From contig DASPIZ010000055.1 in assembly GCA_035628875.1 (NCBI GenBank), positions 1 through 64,000 of the forward strand: DNA of 64,000 nucleotides, read 5' to 3'. The notes beneath the pieces are model-generated. The model searched no databases. It saw nothing but the letters and a program-made list of their open reading frames with translations, and was not told the DNA's origin. Positions 55,146-63,472 of the stretch are shown piece after piece. Position 1 is the stretch's first letter. Each line of letters begins with the position of its first letter. Both the position numbers and the translations under genes were made by a program. This DNA comes from Ohtaekwangia sp035628875 (lineage in GTDB: Bacteria; Bacteroidota; Bacteroidia; Cytophagales; Cyclobacteriaceae).

Positions 55146-55176
55146 CGAAAGTAGCCGTTGTGCATCTAAAATCAAA
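55146..55176 (-). promoter_or_regulatory. promoter of the leader and sulfite-reductase operon
   Basis: On the minus strand: TTTG (complement of 55173-55176), exactly 19 bp, then TACTTTCG (complement of 55146-55153; 7 of 8 to TAnnTTTG). The leader ATG follows 9 bp after. Confidence 0.7.
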
Positions 55177-55435
55177 TCAATCATTAATAAAAATTACTTG
55201 TTTTTGCCTTAACAGGTGTTAGTATTAACCTGCAAACGATGCCGGGATAAGATCGGTTGTTAATTATTTGTTAATGTTTGATAATAAAATACGACCGCTA
55301 GTTCTGCATTAATAACCTGAACAGGCTACATTAAGTTTCTGATTCTGTAATCAAATGTATTATTATGGCCAATGCCCCAACGTTCCTGGTCATCAGTGGG
55401 AAACGTTGGAGTATCGGGAGCAGTTAACGATAAAA
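55177..55435. other. rest of the intergenic gap before the leader
   Basis: AT-rich DNA with an inverted repeat at about 55378-55411 (CCAACGTT ... AACGTTGG, bulged). It sits 25 bp past the GH43 stop on neither side with a U-tract, so terminator status is doubtful. No gene seen. Confidence 0.4.
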
Positions 55436-57184
55436 TTACTCTGGCCATGCGTCATTAGCCGAAGTGGCATACAAACCCAGCAAGGTTCCTGTGAATCCTC
55501 CTGCTACGTCTGTAGAAAGAATGTCTCCGGAAACAGTATCGCCCACGCGTGCAAAATCGTCTTCGCCTACTGCATAACTAAAGACATAATCATCTCCATT
55601 TGCTTCTATTTTTAATCTGATAGGGCCGTCGATGTCAATCCTGGTGCTTCCCACTATGTTGGAAATTACTTCACGACTTCGAATTGATTTTTTTTCATTT
55701 CGTTGCAAGACGACAAAATAGTCATTGCCCTTCCGGGTAATTCCAAACACATAGTTGAAAGCTTCACTTTGAAGACACACAAGGCCGGCCAGGTCTTTTT
55801 CGGAAGCAGGTTTATAGTTTATTGTTGAAGTAAATGAAAAACTGCTATGCTGCTGTCTGTAAAAAAGCGTCGAAGTTGGCTTAAGTTCCTTGATGTTTGT
55901 TTCAAATGGAGTTATCTGTAGTCCATTTTTTGTCTTTGAGATAAACGCTTCACGAGGACCACGAAGTCCTATCCAGCGGTAGTCCAGTTTATCGGACACG
56001 AATTTTTCGGTGAATGTGAAGTTGCCATTAGGAAAAAATCCTTCCTCACCTGTTTTATTTTGTACACCTCCCGGCATTTTCAATTTAGGCTCCATAGGAA
56101 TTAATCCGTTTTCAAAAACAGGATAAGTGCCAGACCAATCAACAGGAAGAATGAAAGTTTCGCGACCGCTATTTACGCGACCTTTCTCGTTTGGACGTAT
56201 GGCGAGAAATACGCCATAGTATTTGTTATCCGGTCCGAGTACGAGGTCCGCGTGGCCAGCCCAGTCTACTTTATTAGATCGATTTTTATCGAGGTACCGT
56301 TGGCTGAGGATGGGATTTGAAGGTGCAGGCTTGTATGGTCCATTCGGATTTTCACTTGTAAAGATCACTTCACTGTGCCATCCTCCGGTACCACCTTCGG
56401 CACACATCAAATAGTAAATTCCATTCTTTTTATAGATGTGGGGCGCTTCAATCCAGATCGGCTTTTTTGAAAGGTCAACACCGCCATCCACAATAATTTT
56501 ATCTGTACCTGATATGATCTTGTCATTTTCAACATCATATTCCCAGACCTTAATTACACGGTGACCAGAATAAAGTTCTTTCCCTTTGTCAGGTGCATCG
56601 TTGTGAACAACATACCCTTTCCCATTATCATCGAAAAAAATAGACGGATCAATTCCTTCGAAGGGAAGTTTTATCGGCTCACTCCATCCCTTCATCGGAT
56701 CTTTTGTTTTCACTACAAAGTTTCCTAAGCCTCCCGCGAACGCTGTGGTAATCATGTAGAAGGTATCATTATTCGGATTGTATGTAATTCCCGGCGCGTA
56801 AACACCTGCACTTATTCCGGTATCGTGTACATCCAACTGCGAAGTACGGTCAAGCACGTGTCCTATCTGTTTCCAGTTGACAAGATCGTTTGAATGAAAA
56901 ATAGGAACACCAGGAAACATAGCAAATGAAGAACAAACCATGTAGTAGTCATTGCCTTTTCGCGTAATCGCGGGATCAGGATAACACCCCTGTAAAATTG
57001 GATTGTAAAACTCATCCGCTTTCAGTGGGTGGTCCTTGTATATTTTGTCGTTACCCTGGTATACGGCATTTGAAAACACCGGGGCTTTATTTGGTTGTTT
57101 TCCCTTTGATTGGCCGGTTACGTCAAACCCTATCAGGCAGACCAAGACACAAGCTATTAAAATAATCGACTTTCCTCTTTTCAT
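55436..57184 (-). CDS. glycoside hydrolase family 43 protein
   Basis: A 582-residue secreted five-bladed beta-propeller glycosidase. Signal peptide to about residue 24. The three family acids are Asp70 (GCYPDPAIT, general base), Asp179 (GIDPSIFFDD, pKa modulator) and Glu246 (WIEAPHIYK, general acid). From about residue 395 a concanavalin-like domain follows (FTFTEKF ... YRWIGLRGPREAF), the C-terminal module of GH43 beta-xylosidases and arabinofuranosidases. Likely acts on xylan- or arabinan-type side chains in the periplasm or outside. Last gene of the glycan cluster. Confidence 0.92.
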   Translation of the reverse strand: MKRGKSIILIACVLVCLIGFDVTGQSKGKQPNKAPVFSNAVYQGNDKIYKDHPLKADEFYNPILQGCYPDPAITRKGNDYYMVCSSFAMFPGVPIFHSNDLVNWKQIGHVLDRTSQLDVHDTGISAGVYAPGITYNPNNDTFYMITTAFAGGLGNFVVKTKDPMKGWSEPIKLPFEGIDPSIFFDDNGKGYVVHNDAPDKGKELYSGHRVIKVWEYDVENDKIISGTDKIIVDGGVDLSKKPIWIEAPHIYKKNGIYYLMCAEGGTGGWHSEVIFTSENPNGPYKPAPSNPILSQRYLDKNRSNKVDWAGHADLVLGPDNKYYGVFLAIRPNEKGRVNSGRETFILPVDWSGTYPVFENGLIPMEPKLKMPGGVQNKTGEEGFFPNGNFTFTEKFVSDKLDYRWIGLRGPREAFISKTKNGLQITPFETNIKELKPTSTLFYRQQHSSFSFTSTINYKPASEKDLAGLVCLQSEAFNYVFGITRKGNDYFVVLQRNEKKSIRSREVISNIVGSTRIDIDGPIRLKIEANGDDYVFSYAVGEDDFARVGDTVSGDILSTDVAGGFTGTLLGLYATSANDAWPE

Positions 57185-57280
57185 GCTTAGTTATTAGTTA
57201 ATATTTTCTTCGTTATAATTCAAACCAGTTACGATTTTATCTATCAATACCTGCCGATCCTTCAGCAGAACGTCTCCACA

Positions 57281-57581
57281 TTAAATGTCGGGTATGACCG
57301 GACCTACTGTAACACGCCAGATGCCGAGGGAATCTTTCTTCATTACAGCAGGTTCTTTTAAAAATTGACCACGCAGTTTACACTTCTTTCGCATTTGGCG
57401 CGAGATAGCTAAACGTAACAGTGTTGTCGGTGTTGACCTTCGGCGAAATTACAAATGGACCACGTGGTGGTTGTGCCTTTAAATTCATATGCGGTATCGC
57501 CACCATCAAGAGGGTCAGCAGGAAAGTGATCCTTACCATTATATGCACGTTATTTTTCATAAAGGTTTTATGTATTGACAT
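57281..57581 (-). pseudogene. frameshifted remnant of an esterase (N-terminal E-set part)
   Basis: The frame starts with a signal peptide (VRITFLLTLLMVAIPHMNLKAQ without the N-terminal Met series) and PPRGPFVISPKVNTDNTVTF...APNAKEV, then hits TAA at 57378-57380. Removing the single base at 57380 restores a further 32 codons beginning KLRGQFLKEPAVMKKD and running to GIWRVTVGPVIPDI before another stop at 57281. The pattern matches the E-set domain preceding enterochelin-esterase-like domains, including the intact double esterase at 61365 (residues about 303-346). The catalytic part is gone. A degraded paralogue of the cluster esterase. Confidence 0.75.
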
Positions 57582-57726
57582 TAAGTACTGATTATTCTTG
57601 CTCCGGATTATTCAAAAGTTATCCAGTCAGGAACAAAGTTTGAATCATATCTAAAACTTGACTGAGACGATTGGAAGAGCATGATATTTTAAAGCCGATT
57701 TTAAGAGGTAATTGTTTTTTAAGTCA

Positions 57727-60183
57727 TCATTTCGCCAGGAACACCAGCGTCTGTCCTTCTTTTGTTTCTATATCATATAAGAAGGTCTTTCCAACAGATG
57801 TATCAATTTTTGCATCCGGTGAGATGACCGGTTCAGCGATTGAATTCAGATGAAACAAGGGATTTGGATTTTCTCCAACGGCTTCCTTCAAAGAACCCTT
57901 TGACACCCTTAATTCAGTGTTGGCTCTCAGTCGGAGATTTCCTCCCAATGTTGACTTGATGATAACTTGGGTGAGCTTTCCATCGCTCCATTGCATGTCG
58001 CTAAGCTCGAATCCCCCGTGTGCGCGTAAGCCACCGATGTTTCCTTTATCCCATTCATCGGGTAAGGCAGGTAAGAGATGAATAGCACCATCAGCACTTT
58101 GCATGAGCATTTCTGCAATGCCCGACGTACATCCAAAATTTCCATCAATCTGAAAGGGAGGATGCGCATCAAAAAGATTATTATAAGTACCTCCGCCACC
58201 GGGATTCGTCCCTACGGGAGTAAGTTGATCTTTAATCAGCTTGAGCGCGCGATTGCCATCCAGAAGCCTTGCCCACCAATTTACCTTCCAGCCCATTGAC
58301 CAACCGGTTGAAATATCACCACGGTGGGTTAGTGTAGTTTTTGCAGCGGAATATAATTCAGGTGTACGATATGGTGATATCTGTGAGGAGGGAAACAAAC
58401 CATAAAGGTGAGAAATGTGTCGGTGTTCATCTTCAGGGTCATCGATATCTTCGAGCCACTCCTGTAGTTGTCCGTGACGACCTATATGCATCGGTGGTAG
58501 ACGCAACAACATTTTTCGAAGTGTATCGGCAAATACTTTATCCTTTTGCAATAACTCAGCTGCGCGGATTGCATTACTGAAAACATCGAAAACAATCTGG
58601 TTGTCTATCGTTGTGCCGGCATCAAGAGACGAACCACCATGTGCCTTTGGTGCGTTCTCCGGAGATGTACCTGGATTAACAACGAGCCAACCGTTATCCG
58701 GATGCTCAACTAAAAAATCAACATAGAACTTTGCCGCGTCTCTTAACACTGGATAAACTGTGCCGAGATACGCGATGTCACCATTATATAAGAAATGGTC
58801 CCAAAGGTGTTGGCTGGTCCATCCGCCACCTGCGTTCCAACATCCCCAGAAAGCACCATCCACAGCACCGGTAGTCCGCCAGATATCAGTATTATGATGT
58901 GCCATCCATCCACGTGCACCATACATTACGCTGGCAGTTTCCTGGCCGGTGACAGCCAGTTCTTTTACCATCTTGAGAAACGGCTCGTGAAGTTCAGCGA
59001 GGTTTGTTTTCTCCGCCGGCCAATAATTCATTTCAGCATTGATGTTGATCGTGTACTTGCTGTCCCAGGGCGGATTCATTCGGTGATTCCAGATTCCCTG
59101 GAGATTCGCGGGCTGACCACCCGGTTGTGATGACGATATCAGCAGGTATCTGCCATACTGAAAATACAGCGCGACAAGGTGTGGATCAGTAGCGTTTCTA
59201 AACCTCTTTAATCGCTCATCGGTAGGTAGTTGCACAGCGTTGATTGCACCAAGATCAAATTTTACCCTGTTGAAGTACTTCTGATAAGCTTTGGTGTGTG
59301 ATTTAGCAATGTCTTTAAAAGCCTTTGCAGATGATGTACGAAGTAGCGCATCAACTCTTTTGTTTTCGTCGCCAGTCAAATCTTTATAACTGTTGAAGTT
59401 TGTTGCTATGCCGATGTAGATTGTTACAGCATCTGCATTGTTCACAACGAGTGATGTATCAGTAGATGAAACCAGGCCGCCTTCGGTTTTAAGACGCGCA
59501 ATCGCCTTGAAGCGAACGTTGCCTTCAACTCCTTCGTGGTTTGTTGTTACGCCGGCAAGTGTGAGGTCGTTACCTGAGGTTCCGGTATTCGATCGTGGTT
59601 GCGGACTGGAAAATTCTGCGATGCATGATATCTGTCCTTTAGCAGAGGCAGAAAGCCTGATTGCAATTACACCCTCAGTAAGAGAAGTTAAAACTTCACG
59701 ACGATAGGTGATATCGCCAATGGTATAGGTTACCGTTGTAATGGCACTCGCAATATCAAGTTCTCGCTTGTAATTGGTGTATTGTTGATGACCTGGAAAA
59801 TACAATTCCAGATTGCCAACAGGTTGAAACATTTGACCATGAGAAGATTTTGAAATGATTGTCTTATTGGCAATGGCTTCCGCCTCCTTGTGCTTTCCTT
59901 CGAAAATAAGTCTTCTTATCTCCTGAAGCGACTCCAGGGCTTTTGGATTATCGTTTCGATTTGGGCTCCCGCTCCATACCGTGTGTTCATTCAACTGAAT
60001 TGTTTCATTCTCTACATTGCCATAAACCATTGCGCCTACTTTTCCATTCCCGATGGGAAGGGCATTCTCCCAAACTTCTCCCGAAGGCTCGTCATACCAA
60101 AGCCTTAAATGCGATGTAGTATTTTGCGACAATACACCGGCCAACTTTAGTGTGAGTAAGAATGTTAAAAGCAATGATCTCAT
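57727..60183 (-). CDS. glycoside hydrolase family 95 (alpha-L-fucosidase type)
   Basis: An 818-residue GH95 enzyme: signal peptide (about residues 1-19), N-terminal beta-sandwich with WYDEPSGEVWENALPIGNGKVGAMV and LNEHTVWSGSP, a helical barrel with NLQGIWNHRMNPPWDSKYTINI and NAEMNYWPAEKTNL (the catalytic Asn/Asp network), HHNTDIWR, and HRHISHLYGLFPSSQISP. GH95 removes alpha-1,2-L-fucose (or L-galactose) from plant xyloglucan or host/algal glycans by inversion. With GH43 and esterases it points to decorated plant or algal polysaccharides; exact substrate unknown. Confidence 0.93.
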   Translation of the reverse strand: MRSLLLTFLLTLKLAGVLSQNTTSHLRLWYDEPSGEVWENALPIGNGKVGAMVYGNVENETIQLNEHTVWSGSPNRNDNPKALESLQEIRRLIFEGKHKEAEAIANKTIISKSSHGQMFQPVGNLELYFPGHQQYTNYKRELDIASAITTVTYTIGDITYRREVLTSLTEGVIAIRLSASAKGQISCIAEFSSPQPRSNTGTSGNDLTLAGVTTNHEGVEGNVRFKAIARLKTEGGLVSSTDTSLVVNNADAVTIYIGIATNFNSYKDLTGDENKRVDALLRTSSAKAFKDIAKSHTKAYQKYFNRVKFDLGAINAVQLPTDERLKRFRNATDPHLVALYFQYGRYLLISSSQPGGQPANLQGIWNHRMNPPWDSKYTININAEMNYWPAEKTNLAELHEPFLKMVKELAVTGQETASVMYGARGWMAHHNTDIWRTTGAVDGAFWGCWNAGGGWTSQHLWDHFLYNGDIAYLGTVYPVLRDAAKFYVDFLVEHPDNGWLVVNPGTSPENAPKAHGGSSLDAGTTIDNQIVFDVFSNAIRAAELLQKDKVFADTLRKMLLRLPPMHIGRHGQLQEWLEDIDDPEDEHRHISHLYGLFPSSQISPYRTPELYSAAKTTLTHRGDISTGWSMGWKVNWWARLLDGNRALKLIKDQLTPVGTNPGGGGTYNNLFDAHPPFQIDGNFGCTSGIAEMLMQSADGAIHLLPALPDEWDKGNIGGLRAHGGFELSDMQWSDGKLTQVIIKSTLGGNLRLRANTELRVSKGSLKEAVGENPNPLFHLNSIAEPVISPDAKIDTSVGKTFLYDIETKEGQTLVFLAK

Positions 60184-60407
60184 ATTATTTAAAATTTCGC
60201 ATCTAATTTACTATGTCAAAGGCTTAAATATTGAACCAGCCTTTCGTTATTATTGCTAATGTGCGGCAGATGTTTCTTCATTTCGCAAATGGAACATCGA
60301 CTGTAACTGTGAAGCTTTTGCAATAATACCGCAGAATAAACATCTAAACGACCATGATAATTTTTACTTAACATAAAGATTGAGACAAATTACGATGACA
60401 GATCGCA

Positions 60408-61343
60408 TCAATTCATATTCGTTGGTGTAATATTATCGCGTCTGCTCAGGCTGATCAATAGCGCCCCAGCGAACTTGCCCAGTTCGACGAGCACTTGATT
60501 TTCTTTACCTTTCCTGCACGTTACCCAAAATTCATTTCTCTTTGCGTTTGAAGTATTTGAAGAAGTAAAAGCCAGCGCTGTTACTTCTTCGGTAGAAAAA
60601 ATAATTCCATCAGGCATCGGCAATAACGAACCGAGAATCTCAGCTATGTCCGCCCAGGAATTCTGCACATCATGGGTATTTAGAACAAACTTATCGGCGT
60701 CGGAAAGTCTATTATGTTGAAGTGCCTTATGATATCCGGAAAGCAAGTTTGCGTGCCGCGTTTTATCCAGGTCGACAGACATATAAGCTATTTTGCGACA
60801 ACCTTTTTCAATAAGGTGGTTCGTAAGTTCATAAGCGTTTTGGAAGTCACTGGCCTGTTTCCTTGGAAGACTGGGAAGCATGGAGGATGCTTCAATAACA
60901 AGCACAGGAACATCCAATGCTGTAAATTGATCAAGTGACGGGTACTCCTGAAAATAAGCGGAGGTAACCAAGATTCCGTCTACACTTTGATTTCTAAAAT
61001 TTTCGAGGTTACTGGCGCGAAGTTCAGGATTGTTCATTGATTGATGAACAATTATACTATGCCCCAATTGCCTCGCCGTTGTTTCAGCTCCTGACAACAC
61101 GCTCGACGCAATGGTCGTATTAAATTGGGTGACCATTGCACCCAAAAGAAAGCTCTTTTGAGATCGTAATCTACTGGCTAAGGCATTTTTCTGATATCCC
61201 AACTCATTGGCTACCTGTTCTACCTTTGACCGCGTTTGTTTGGTCACAAGTTCAGAGCCATTGAGTGCCCTGCTGATCGTGGAAGCTGAAAGATTTAAAA
61301 CTTTAGCAATATCGTAAATAGTGACTTCGTTCCTACTACCCAT
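60408..61343 (-). CDS. LacI-family regulator with abnormal C-terminal domain
   Basis: A 311-residue regulator. The N-terminal HTH is intact (TIYDIAKVLNLSASTISRALNG) with the hinge helix (NALASRLRSQKS). The sugar-binding domain starts normally (LLGAMVTQFNTTIASSVLSGAE, VDGILVTSA, CRKIAYMSVD). After PDGIIFSTEEVTALAF the usual GFDD/LTTI region is missing; the sequence reads TSSNTSNAKRNEFWVTCRKGKENQVL and rejoins at VELGKFAGALLISL. Another frame over this stretch reads FFKYFKRKEK, LacI-like, so an indel is likely. It sits between the esterase and GH95 genes, presumably their local regulator. Confidence 0.8.
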   Translation of the reverse strand: MGSRNEVTIYDIAKVLNLSASTISRALNGSELVTKQTRSKVEQVANELGYQKNALASRLRSQKSFLLGAMVTQFNTTIASSVLSGAETTARQLGHSIIVHQSMNNPELRASNLENFRNQSVDGILVTSAYFQEYPSLDQFTALDVPVLVIEASSMLPSLPRKQASDFQNAYELTNHLIEKGCRKIAYMSVDLDKTRHANLLSGYHKALQHNRLSDADKFVLNTHDVQNSWADIAEILGSLLPMPDGIIFSTEEVTALAFTSSNTSNAKRNEFWVTCRKGKENQVLVELGKFAGALLISLSRRDNITPTNMN

Positions 61344-61364
61344 ATGACCGTCTGTGAAATGTTA

Positions 61365-63290
61365 CTACTTGAAAAGCAATGGTGCGAACTCGAATAAATT
61401 GTTTCGCCATACTGGCCAGGTGTGACCACCGGGGTATTCACTGTATTGATATTTTATCCCGATTTCATCAAACCTTTTCAGCATAACCTTACAATTCTCA
61501 TAAGCAATATCTTCCTTACCGCCCATTGCGACCCAGAAGAGTTTTATATCGTTATTAATCGCCCCGACATGATCTTTCATGAAAGCGTACTGTGGCCCAG
61601 AAAGTGTGTTGTTATTGGCAAACCATCCAGAACTAAAAACACCCAGATAGGAGAACATCTTGTGATTTTTAACACCCGCGTATAATGTTTGCAGTCCACC
61701 CATGGACAATCCAGCCAGCGCTCTTTTGCCGGGACTCGTTTCAGCCTTATAGTTTTCTTCAACAAAAGGTATCACCACCTGCTTAAGCTCATTTTCAAAA
61801 ACCTGTAGTGAACGTTCACCGAAAGACCTGATGCCGCCTCCGCCTGTGTTACCATCCATCATGACGATCAGCATTGGTTTTGCCTTTCCTTCAGCAATGA
61901 GATTGTCCAGAATCAAATCTGTTTTGCCTTGAGTCGACCAACCTCTTTCGTCTTCTCCTCCACCATGTAATAAATACAACACCGGATATTTTTTGTCAGA
62001 GTTCTGGTCATATTCAGCAGGTGTGTAGATGTAGAACCGTCTCCATTCATTGAATACATTTGAATAATAACGCTTCATGCGTATTTCTCCGTGCGGCACA
62101 TCGTTAAGCGCATAAAACGCTCCATTCCTGGATGGTATTTCAATACCAGACGCCATCCGTCCCATACCGTAAAATGTTTCGCTTGACGGATCAGCCAGAG
62201 CCACACCATCAATAATGAGAGAATAGTAGTGAATACCTTCGCTGATTTTATCTGTCGTAACGGTCCAAACTCCTTCAGCGTCTTTTGTCATGTCGTATTT
62301 TTGCCCAAGATCAATTTGCACTTGCTGAGCATCTGGCGCTTTGATTTGAAATATCACACGATTATCTGGAAGTACCTGTGGATATTTTGCCGATCTGACA
62401 TTTGTAGATGCTGGAGAACCCAAAACGGTAAGTGAAGAAAATTTTTCAGAATTGACAGGTTTGAAGAGCAGTTGAGAAAACATATACAAGTCATTCTTCC
62501 AAACGTTAAAATCATGTCCACCTGGCTCCACATAGTAAACATGTGGTACACCCTTTTTAAAAAGGTAGTCATGCGTACGCTTGCTGAAATTGATCAATCC
62601 ATCTGCGTCGCCGCACGAAATCCATAATAGTTTCAATTTTGCTTTTGCTTCTTCCGGATCAGGGATCAGCAGTTCCGGCTGCTTCGTATTTGGTGCTGAT
62701 GAGAAACCACCGACCCATGCGAACTTGTCAAGATTGCCTAACCCGAAATTTAATGATTGACCGCCACCCATTGACAGGCCAGCGATTGCCCGATGTTCAC
62801 GATACGTATAAGCCGCATATTTTTTTTCAACGAAAGGAATCAGATCGTTAAGCAAATCCTTTTCGAATGTACTAAAGGCCTGCACCTTCAGACTATCGAA
62901 GATATTACCAGTCGCGCGATCGTCTTTCATTGCCCGCCCATTGGGCATTACGACAATCATTGGAGCTAACTTTTTGTCAGCATAGAGATTATCCAGAATA
63001 ACAGGAACATTAGCACCATTTAGCCATTCCTTTTCATCACCACCAATTCCATGAAGGAGATACAAGACGGGATACTTCTTATTCTTTTTGTATCCCGGAG
63101 GTTTGTACACAAGTGCCCGCCGCGTTGTGCCAACGGTTTTTGACGAATATGAAACAGTATCCAGTTTACCGCGGGTAATTTCGTTGCGTGGTTGATCGAA
63201 ACCAGTTGGCGCATATTTTTCGATCTCTTGAGCAATGGCTCCACAAACCAACATTGAAAATATCAAGATTAAAATTCTGTTTTTTTTCAT
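61365..63290 (-). CDS. double esterase (two alpha/beta-hydrolase domains, E-set between)
   Basis: A 641-residue secreted protein with signal peptide ending near GAIAQ. Domain 1 (about 45-275) has VLYLLHGIGGDEKEW, nucleophile Ser173 in AGLSMGGGQ and His259 in GGHDFNVW. An E-set/CBM48-like module spans about 303-385. Domain 2 (about 405-641) has VLYLLHGGGEDERGW, Ser529 in AGLSMGGLQ and a C-terminal PGGHTWPVW. Each half resembles enterochelin-esterase-like carbohydrate esterases (acetyl- or feruloyl-esterase). Both catalytic centres appear intact. Confidence 0.88.
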   Translation of the reverse strand: MKKNRILILIFSMLVCGAIAQEIEKYAPTGFDQPRNEITRGKLDTVSYSSKTVGTTRRALVYKPPGYKKNKKYPVLYLLHGIGGDEKEWLNGANVPVILDNLYADKKLAPMIVVMPNGRAMKDDRATGNIFDSLKVQAFSTFEKDLLNDLIPFVEKKYAAYTYREHRAIAGLSMGGGQSLNFGLGNLDKFAWVGGFSSAPNTKQPELLIPDPEEAKAKLKLLWISCGDADGLINFSKRTHDYLFKKGVPHVYYVEPGGHDFNVWKNDLYMFSQLLFKPVNSEKFSSLTVLGSPASTNVRSAKYPQVLPDNRVIFQIKAPDAQQVQIDLGQKYDMTKDAEGVWTVTTDKISEGIHYYSLIIDGVALADPSSETFYGMGRMASGIEIPSRNGAFYALNDVPHGEIRMKRYYSNVFNEWRRFYIYTPAEYDQNSDKKYPVLYLLHGGGEDERGWSTQGKTDLILDNLIAEGKAKPMLIVMMDGNTGGGGIRSFGERSLQVFENELKQVVIPFVEENYKAETSPGKRALAGLSMGGLQTLYAGVKNHKMFSYLGVFSSGWFANNNTLSGPQYAFMKDHVGAINNDIKLFWVAMGGKEDIAYENCKVMLKRFDEIGIKYQYSEYPGGHTWPVWRNNLFEFAPLLFK

Positions 63291-63429
63291 TTGCCTTTTC
63301 TAATTACTAGTTGTTCGTATTGTTTTTACACTGCCTATTTCCCCGTGCTCATGTATTTGTCACGATCTGGAAATAGGCGGTGAGACTATCCGATTGTTCG
63401 AAGTCGCCATCACCGCACTAACCCAAAAC

Positions 63430-63454
63430 AAACTAAAGTGACAGTCTTTAGTTT
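63430..63454 (-). terminator. hairpin after the FG-GAP-type gene
   Basis: A 9-bp stem AAACTAAAG (63430-63438) with CTTTAGTTT (63446-63454), 7-nt loop. On the minus strand it is followed by GTTTTGGG, so the U-tract is weak; AT-rich sequence flanks both sides. Confidence 0.5.
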
Positions 63455-63472
63455 ATTATTTTTATTACCTGA

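Noticed and set aside
54978..55176. SAM riboswitch before the sulfur operon
   Set aside because: I looked for SAM-I type core helices and found none; the space is taken by the leader ORF and a single hairpin.
55378..55411. Inverted repeat after GH43 as its terminator
   Set aside because: The stem is bulged and no U-tract follows on the minus strand.
55355..55615. Plus-strand open frame of 86 residues overlapping the GH43 3' end
   Set aside because: Most of it is antisense to the GH43 coding sequence, and its composition is not protein-like.
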